A stretch of DNA of 12,452 nt, from positions 71,721 to 84,172 of the forward strand of contig CAUDNR010002646.1 in NCBI GenBank assembly GCA_958430865.1. Reading direction: 5' to 3'. The notes beneath the pieces are model-generated. The model was not told the DNA's origin. It ran no database searches and saw only the letters and a list, made by a program, of their open reading frames with translations. This document shows positions 7,780 through 12,452 of this stretch, piece by piece. The position numbers were made by a program, and so were the translations under genes. This DNA is from Entrophospora sp. SA101. Lineage: Eukaryota > Glomeromycota > Glomeromycetes > Entrophosporales > Entrophosporaceae. Position 1 is the stretch's first letter; each line of letters opens with the position of its first letter.

Positions 7780-7848
7780 AGGAATGGGCAGAGTCAAACT
7801 GCCACTTTTATATTTGTGAGATAGATACTCTCATTGAGCTACACATCT
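7780..7848 (-). tRNA. tRNA-like sequence (pseudo-tRNA or SINE head), anticodon CAC
   Basis: On the minus strand the A-box-like TAGCTCAATGAGAG and a T-arm with a perfect 5-bp stem (GGCAG/CTGCC) around a 7-base loop TTTGACT fit tRNA spacing. The anticodon arm is 17 nt, with four of five stem pairs and loop CTCACAA (U33 present, anticodon CAC, Val). The acceptor pairs at five of seven positions. The D-loop is only 5 nt, without the GG pair, so a working tRNA is unlikely. A decayed tRNA or a tRNA-derived SINE promoter fits better. Confidence 0.35.
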
Positions 7849-8403
7849 TTAACCTGGGGTAGATTATATGGGTAAAAGCCCCCATGTAACAATCCTCGAA
7901 ATAATATGTCACACGAATGGCATTTAATTTTATTATCATATTTGGTAAGAGGAATTCATTTTTTTTATTGTTTAATTTAAGTTACTTGGCAATCGGGATT
8001 TTTGGTGAAGAATTATACATATTATTATTATTATTATCATTATTATTTTTATTAAGAAAAGTGGATATTATATTGTTATATTATATTGTGGGGAATGTAA
8101 TCATATTATTATTTTTATTTATATTATTTATAATTAAGAAGTTATCTTTAATTATGATCAAAACTTTCCAGGAAGTCTATAAACTTCCATACAATATATA
8201 GATTATATATTTATTTATTTTCTTATGATTTATATTTGTATTTTAAGAACTGTATTTTTATTATTTAAAGATGTACAATTCAAACAAATAAAGATAACTT
8301 TTATATAATTTTACAACAATAAAATTATCAGTTCATTAACAGTGTTAAATAATATCTAAACGTTTGTAAATAATTGTGATAATTATTTGAACGTTTACAC
8401 CCC
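7849..8403. other. AT-rich stretch without a convincing gene
   Basis: Contains ATT/TTA microsatellite-like runs near 8015-8055 and 8100-8135. A + strand frame over 7917-8201 is open only because TTA/ATT runs encode Leu/Ile. At 8357-8397 there is an inverted repeat (TAAACGTTTGTAAATAATT against AATTATTTGAACGTTTA) around a short centre. Confidence 0.5.
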
Positions 8404-8503
8404 ATTTAAAAAATAACAAGTTCAGTTGGTCAAATAAAAATTAAAGAAACAGAAAATCTGGGAAAATGATCAATTTATATATAATATGCCAAACAAAATC
8501 TGA
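8404..8503 (-). repeat. 3'-flank repeat, copy 2
   Basis: Partner of 7413-7512 with the same order of landmarks. No coding tail like those at 7518 or 8689 is visible on its upstream (higher-coordinate) side; that side holds only a short AT-rich stretch and a hairpin. Confidence 0.8.
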
Positions 8504-8582
8504 ACCATTTTATGACTTTTTTCTTGTTAGCCATATTGCTGACAAAGATGTATATAATCATGCAATAATTTTAATCTAGGAC

Positions 8583-8617
8583 AGGGGACTGATTGGCAAA
8601 AACACATTCAGTCCCCT
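8583..8617. repeat. Strong hairpin AGGGGACTGA / TCAGTCCCCT
   Basis: A perfect 10-bp stem around a 15-nt loop; allowing one mismatch it extends to 13 of 14 pairs (GGACAGGGGACTGA against TCAGTCCCCTATCC). It is GC-rich compared with the surroundings. It could form a stable RNA hairpin or be a tiny foldback element. Confidence 0.7.
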
Positions 8618-8642
8618 ATCCAAAATTTATAAATTGGTAAGT

Positions 8643-8688
8643 ATCAAAGAAACAGAGAATTTAGGAAAATAATTATATAAAACAAACA
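8643..8688 (-). repeat. 3'-flank repeat, partial copy 3
   Basis: A shorter, more diverged match to the 7413 and 8404 copies (AAAGAAACAGAGAATTTAGG then AAAATAATT, and AAACAAACA). It starts right after the stop codon of the minus-strand fragment ending at 8689, the same position as copy 1 has to its fragment. Confidence 0.55.
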
Positions 8689-8994
8689 CTATTTCACAAC
8701 TTTCCTCTTAACATCAGAGCCCAAATGCAATTTCAGGGTCACCATAACCTCCTGTAGCTTGAAACAAGTTGCAGATTCTCTTAATATTTCTCCAGAGTTG
8801 TGATTTGGTCACAGAGTCATCCTTACCCTAGAGGTAGGATCGTTGCAGGAAATTCAGCAGCCTCCTCTGGCCTGGTGCTGTAAGAAAAGATTGGTGAAAG
8901 TGTCCTTGATGATTGATACAGTCTCAGTAAACTCCAGGACCATGCTAAATCCCCTGGAATTCAGTTGCATCATTGTATCATCAGGGGGCGCAAG
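8689..8994 (-). pseudogene. Broken minus-strand gene tail, unknown family (tail copy 2)
   Basis: The first part, from 8994 (ATGs at 8971-8973 and 8968-8970), reads MMQLNSRGFSMVLEFTETV then SIIKDTFTNLF and stops at 8854-8856. TTTTCTTACAG nearby could be a splice acceptor. The middle part reads GKDDSVTKSQLWRNIKRIC in another frame. The last part, 8689-8808, reads SGEILRESATCFKLQEVMVT and ends SDVKRKVVK. At least one frameshift or unseen intron separates them. The gene is cut at about 8995, exactly where the duplicated kinase-upstream block begins. The ending resembles the fragment at 7518-7613. The function is unknown. Confidence 0.4.
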
Positions 8995-8997
8995 TCA

Positions 8998-9630
8998 GAT
9001 TAGCCTTATACCCATGAGTAACGAATGTTCAAGGTAGCATGTGTGCTTCAACATCTGTAAAATTCTGATAATCAAACATTCATATCAAATGTTTCTTCTG
9101 AAAGTCAGGTGTGCTTGCCTTGACATCTTCTAATTATTTATATATTTAATATTAATGTTAATATTAATAATGATTATGAAAAGCAAAACACCAATCATCC
9201 AATTACCCAGCAAGATCTGCTCTGTGTTTTGATTTCAATAATATACAGTACATTTATATAAAATAAAAGAAATATCAATGCAAATTAAAAGTTATCTCTG
9301 GTTAGTTATTAACACATCTTCAGAACCATGCCAAACAACATCACTCACGTTTTGTCATCTGTCAAAAAATAAATTGTTTTTCCAAAAAAAAAAACAATCA
9401 TGTCACAAAAAAAACAACAGGGGTCCCATACATAAATAATTAGTGTACACATTTGTTGACTGTTCAACAATCTTTTTTTTTTAAATTTTAAAAAATTTTT
9501 TTTTAAGATGTTGAATTATAAAAAATTAAGAAAGCAAGCAGGAGGAGTAGCAGATGATTGTGGATAAGTGTTTATCATAATAATAAGAATGGTTGTTATT
9601 GCCACCACTTGTTGACACTCTAGTTTCTAA
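8998..9630 (+). repeat. Copy B of the kinase upstream block, in front of another gene
   Basis: Colinear with 787-1332 over promoter, 5' UTR, first exon and intron-1 start. The matching first ATG is 9508-9510, opening a 19-codon frame (MLNYKKLRKQAGG...) that ends in TAA at 9565-9567, because the donor TAGTAAGTG of copy A reads GGATAAGTG here: the invariant GT of the donor is AT. After 9600 the sequence no longer resembles the kinase gene. Confidence 0.8.
9346..9358 (+). promoter_or_regulatory. Conserved motif CACGTTTTGTCAT, copy B
   Basis: Identical to 1096-1108 although the surrounding block has diverged. It lies about 150 bp upstream of the ATG at 9508. Confidence 0.35.
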
Positions 9631-9800
9631 TAATGAGGTAGCAGATTCAATTTCAAATTATATGTTAAAGAAATTGTACTACATTCATACATTAATACAC
9701 ATATTCCAAATACATATCTTTGTTGTAGAATATACATCGTTATTATTATTTATGATGTTATTATTATAATTATCAGATGGTGAATGTTCTGAACAAATCA

Positions 9801-9980
9801 TCTGATAATTATATCATAAATAATAATGATATTCTAAACGAATCAACATTATCTGATAATTATAACGCCATAAATAATAACAATGTTCCAAATGAATCAA
9901 CATTAGCATCTGATAATTATAACATCATAAATAATAACAATGTTCCAAATGAATCAACATTACCATTTGATAATTATAAT
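9801..9980 (+). repeat. Coding tandem repeat, 51-57-bp units
   Basis: Units: 9801-9851 (17 codons), 9852-9908 (19), 9909-9965 (19) and a partial 9966-9980. The consensus peptide is SDNYNIINNNNVPNESTLP. All unit lengths are multiples of three and the frame stays open, which argues for selection as protein at least in the past. Confidence 0.85.
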
Positions 9981-10080
9981 GTATGAGTATTCCTGTTTAT
10001 TAGTATGTCAATTTATTTTTATTTTTGTCAACTTATATATATACATATTTTTTTTTTTGAATCTTAGAGAAGGTATAATT

Positions 10081-10221
10081 ATACATGAAGTCGAAATTAA
10101 AACCCTAAAGTCGAAATGTTTTGACTTGAGGCAACTAGATAGTAAAAATCAGTTTCGACCTTATTTCTACCCTATTTTGACCAGATCTGCAAATGGTTGA
10201 AATAGTTTCGACTTCATGTAT
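10081..10221. mobile_element. MITE copy 2 (141 bp, ~10-bp target duplication)
   Basis: Same 141-bp element as 5787-5927, here with a perfect 16-bp terminal inverted repeat (ATACATGAAGTCGAAA / TTTCGACTTCATGTAT). Flanking sequences are AGGTATAATT (10071-10080) and AGGTATGATC (10222-10231), matching at 8 of 10 with both differences transitions. It lies in an apparent exon of the repeat-protein gene. Confidence 0.85.
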
Positions 10222-10631
10222 AGGTATGATCTCTGAATTAGGAGACAAATGGATTACAATGTTGGACCACCATATAAAAAATGCTGCCACCAAGTAAGTA
10301 TAAACTGAAACATTAGTAGTAGACATAACATTTTATTTATTTATTTACTTATATTTATAGGACTCATCATCATCACCATCACTACAATCATCATCACAAT
10401 CATCATCACAATCATCATCACAACCGTCACCACAACAATTTAATGATGATGAGGTATATATATAATATAAAACTATAATTACAATTATATCTTAAAAATA
10501 TTGATTTTTTTTTTCATTTTTTATATATAAGCAGAGTGTGCAAATTTGTGCCCATGACATTGTTTATAATAATGTTAAAGAATGTTATGGATAGTGTTAG
10601 GAAATGGATTAACGATTGGATTAATGAATAA

Positions 10632-11012
10632 AAATATGCATGTATATATAATATTAAGATTGCATTTAAAATTGTATCATAAATATCAGATATTCTTGAT
10701 AATTTAAATATTTGCAAAAATAAAGAATAATAATAATAAAATATAAAAATTATTATTTGCTTAATTTTAAACAGTCATTGTGAATATGTAGAATCTGATT
10801 TATGTTGTCCAAGTGATTTAATTAATTAACTAACTATATATATTGTTGGTTAGGTTAAGATACTAATTCAATCCTCACATATAATAATTAATTTATCTTA
10901 TTGTTGCCCAACCTCAAACCAGTAACAAGCTGTTACCCTTGGTTTTTGCAGATGTTACTTGGGTAATAGTGTAATTAATATTCATTAAAGATCTCAGAAT
11001 TTCTGTCTGTAT
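10632..11012. other. Intergenic AT-rich stretch
   Basis: Contains candidate poly(A) signals AATAAA at 10719-10724 and 10735-10740 for the gene ending at 10631. I see no other gene or repeat in it. Confidence 0.5.
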
Positions 11013-11462
11013 TAGAGATGGGCAAAATTGCATTATGCATTATGCGCATAATGTCCCAATGAATAATGAATTGTGTAATGTTACACTTAAAAAAAAATAT
11101 TACTATTTTATGCCTCCACTTGGTCTAATTTTACAAAGCTTGGCCATGAGGCCACTTATAAACAAGAAGGAGCTCAATGTAATTATTTTTCACATAAATT
11201 GCTTGCTGCTTCAAGTCATTGTGAACAACACCTTAAAAAATGTACCAAAGTTTCATGTCATGTACTTAACAAACATTTTCAACAAAATCAATCTGAGATT
11301 TCTACTTCCTCTTCCTCTTCTATCTCCTCTTCTTCTTTATCTCAAGCAGCCCATTTAGTTAACAACTCAATTTTTAGTTTTATTGATAGAATTTAATAAA
11401 TCATTTATAGAAAAGATCATCATGCGCATAATGCAAAAAAAAGTTGCATAATCCCATCTCTA
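11013..11462 (+). mobile_element. Non-autonomous hAT element, 450 bp
   Basis: Ends are TAGAGATGGG and CCCATCTCTA, a perfect 10-bp inverted repeat of the kind found on hAT elements. Inside both ends lie further inverted motifs (GCATTATGCATTATGCGCAT near the left, GCGCATAATGC and GTTGCATAAT near the right), typical subterminal transposase-binding repeats. No clear 8-bp target duplication remains (GTCTGTAT against GTTGTAAA). The element keeps a piece of transposase N-terminus (11091-11396) but lacks the catalytic domain. Confidence 0.75.
11091..11396 (+). pseudogene. hAT transposase N-terminal remnant with a degenerate BED zinc finger
   Basis: Open frame without an ATG at its start, reading YASTWSNFTKLGHEA, then AQCNYFSHKLLAASSHCEQHLKKC, a His/Cys segment, a Ser run, and FSFIDRI before TAA at 11394-11396. 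The W..F.K, AxC and HLKKC spacing fits a BED finger (zinc-binding DNA-binding domain at the N-terminus of hAT transposases). The second Cys of the CxxC pair is Phe (CNYF), so zinc binding would be lost. Overlapping frames such as 11035-11358 are shadows. The element is probably an internal deletion derivative of a full hAT transposon. Confidence 0.5.
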
Positions 11463-11949
11463 GTTGTAAACTTGTTTCAAAAACAATAATTAATTCTATT
11501 GTTGATTTTTTAAATACTTGCTAATGCCAACTAATCAGAATCGCCAAAAGATAAAACAATGCTTTTCTTTTTCTTAAATAAACAATTCTCCACTTCAAAA
11601 GAGATTGCACATATTGCATGATAAAAGTTTATCATGTGAAAAAAGGTATTTAAAATCACGCACATAGATCGATTTCAGAAAAAAAAAAATTTTTTTACCA
11701 CCCAGCAAAAACAAAAAATTCCTTCCCAAAAAATTAAGTTTGAAAAACATAGATTTCTTCCTGATCATTGCAATTCAATGCATGATTGCAAAGAATAGTA
11801 TATGAAACAAATCATTTGCCATACAACAAATTTTTGCTAAATATGGTGAATGCCAAAAACGAAGCACAACCAAACACAAAAGGAGATAGGGTTTGTATTC
11901 ATGAATACCATTAGAGGTCATACAAGGTCACACACTATGAAAATCAAAG
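11463..11949. other. AT-rich stretch without a gene
   Basis: Nothing coding is seen on either strand. A near-perfect palindrome CATGATAAA-AG-TTTATCATG occupies 11617-11636. Poly-A/T runs occur around 11680-11730. Confidence 0.5.
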
Positions 11950-12073
11950 CAAGGATGGTGATTTTATGCAGCAATAAAATGTCAATTATGCATGCAATAA
12001 AAGTTAATTATGCATAAATTATGCACCAAAAATTCCAATTATGCAATTATTTAAAAAATATATTTAATTGTAT
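11950..12073. mobile_element. Probable 3' end of the second hAT element (subterminal repeats)
   Basis: Between the transposase stop codon and about 11950 there are several ATTATGCA-type motifs on both strands (for example AATTATGCATGCA, AATTATGCATAAATTATGCA, AATTATGCAATTAT). CAAGGATGGTGATTTTATGC at 11950-11969 looks like a hAT terminal sequence (CARNGATGG type). The partner end is outside the window, so this boundary is a suggestion. Confidence 0.4.
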
Positions 12074-12452
12074 TTAAGAATTGAAATACATCATATTTAA
12101 TTTCTTTAATGAATCAATTGATAAATTCTGGTGATCACTATCCAAAAGAGAATTATATTCAGAAAAACTTCTCTCCACACTACAACTTGAAATAGGAAGC
12201 CAAATGTAATCTAATGCAATTTTTGAAAATAGTGGTAATTGTTGTAACATACCTAACCAATATTGATTTAAGTCAAGATCATCTGAAGATGAATTGTATT
12301 CAAAACCACAATAAATTCCCCATTCTATAATTAATTCATTGCTTGGATTTTGTAATTCTGTTATTGCACTATAAGCATCAGGAAAATGGGTACAAATATT
12401 ATGTGTATATAATACACAATTGCAGGGATTAAGCATATAATATGCATACAAA
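12074..12452 (-). CDS. hAT-family transposase, C-terminal part (5' end outside window)
   Basis: The frame is open from the window edge to TAG or TAA at 12074-12076 and gives 125 residues; the first codon in the window is TTG, so the start lies beyond the edge. The hAT C-terminal dimerisation region is clear: QYW at residues 63-65, LPLFSKIALDYIWLPIS at 72-88, then CSVERSFSEYNSLL at 90-103 and LKKLNMMYFN near the end. The known family pattern is YW...LA..iL.iP.sSa.sERsFS. This domain mediates dimerisation and completes the RNase H-like fold of the enzyme that excises and inserts the element. No break is visible in this part, so it may be a recent copy. Subterminal repeats lie just past its stop codon. 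Confidence 0.85.
   Translation of the reverse strand, partial: LYAYYMLNPCNCVLYTHNICTHFPDAYSAITELQNPSNELIIEWGIYCGFEYNSSSDDLDLNQYWLGMLQQLPLFSKIALDYIWLPISSCSVERSFSEYNSLLDSDHQNLSIDSLKKLNMMYFNS

Larger units (their letters stand above)
9508..10631 (+). pseudogene. Candidate repeat-protein gene behind the duplicated upstream block, MITE-disrupted
   Basis: The possible first exon is 9508-9564, with its donor lost. The best-supported exon is 9777-9980 (after TTATCAG, before GTATGA): 68 codons of an Asn-rich repeat. Further likely exons are about 10068-10293 (MISELGDKWITMLDHHIKN; GTAAGT donor), 10361-10453, and 10532-10631 with stop TAA at 10629-10631. Exon 10361-10453 reads as a His-rich run in the phase carried from the previous exon, but as Ser/Gln-rich in another. 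The acceptor at 10531 has a second AG at 10534 (a NAGNAG type). The MITE copy 2 sits in the 10068 exon and brings stops and a shift. Removing one target copy still does not give a clean phase from the repeat exon, so the gene is probably dead or my exon model is incomplete. Poly(A) signal AATAAA at 10719-10724. Confidence 0.3.

Noticed and set aside
7917..8201. Possible 94-residue hydrophobic membrane protein
   Set aside because: The frame depends on TTA/ATT microsatellite runs that encode Leu/Ile by default; there is no conserved motif, and a GTAAGA-like text early in it is not matched to any exon. Weak chance that it is real.
8714..8827. GKDDSVTKSQLWRNIKRIC frame as a separate gene
   Set aside because: It overlaps the 8689-8808 frame of the same strand; a frameshift in one decayed gene explains both better than two genes.
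10082..10220. Reading the MITE as a TA-duplicating Tc1/mariner type element
   Set aside because: A TA-only target would give a tidy in-frame join for the plus-strand gene, but both copies have much longer flanking duplications (9/10 and 8/10), and the minus-strand gene is rejoined correctly only with the longer duplication.
9940..10326. Two open frames crossing the MITE on opposite strands (9940-10200 + and 10135-10326 -)
   Set aside because: They run through an intron and the transposable element and do not follow the repeat frame.
10514..10717. Minus-strand frame of 67 codons downstream of the repeat gene
   Set aside because: Hydrophobic, AT-driven composition and antisense to the likely last exon; no recognisable motif.
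11035..11358. Plus-strand frame of 107 codons inside the hAT element
   Set aside because: It overlaps the frame that carries the BED finger pattern; its own translation shows no domain and it starts in the terminal repeats.
1..12452. CRISPR arrays, bacterial operons, ribosome binding sites, rRNA
   Set aside because: None are visible; repeats here are minisatellites, coding repeats or transposon ends, and gene structure is eukaryotic.

Overview
The window looks like nuclear DNA of a fungus, most likely an arbuscular-mycorrhizal one (Glomeromycotina, Rhizophagus-like). It is very AT-rich, has short GTAAGT-type introns with standard stop codons, carries hAT-type transposon remains with TAGAGATGGG ends, and contains a Chk2/Rad53-like FHA kinase. 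The species call is inference. A dictyostelid was considered because of the Asn-rich runs, but the hAT relics and the less extreme base composition of the intergenic DNA argue against it. No bacterial features (operons, Shine-Dalgarno sites, CRISPR) are present.

Layout. 1-780: AT-rich minisatellite with an 18-bp unit. 787-1332: upstream region of the main gene, which is duplicated at 8998-9630. 1240-3918: the one clearly intact gene, seven exons on the + strand. It encodes two tandem FHA-like domains followed by a serine/threonine kinase with its catalytic residues intact. The two FHA units arose by a tandem duplication that carried two introns along, and one later intron is GC-AG. 4289-5264: a decayed coding fragment, then a pair of inverted repeats enclosing two TCACGTGA sites. 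5340-6639 (-): a broken gene for a coiled-coil, cysteine-rich (zinc-ribbon-like) protein, cut by a 141-bp MITE. 6806-9000: a graveyard of coding fragments, mostly on the - strand, with a three-times repeated 3'-flank sequence and a tRNA-like element. 8998-10631: the duplicated upstream block now heads a different candidate gene, made of an Asn-rich 17-19-residue repeat exon and further small exons. A second copy of the same MITE sits in that gene. 11013-11462: non-autonomous hAT element still holding part of a BED zinc finger. 12074-12452 (-): C-terminal end of a second, larger hAT transposase, running off the window.

How it works together. Only the kinase is convincingly functional; it would bind phosphothreonine partners through its FHA modules and phosphorylate downstream targets, as Chk2/Rad53 kinases do in DNA-damage or meiotic checkpoints. 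The rest is a transposon-rich accessory region in which promoter, exon and 3'-end pieces have been copied and recombined. The strongest leads are: the FHA duplication whose introns are far more alike than the encoded proteins; the kinase upstream block reused in front of an unrelated repeat gene; and a MITE family with about 10-bp target duplications found inside two genes.
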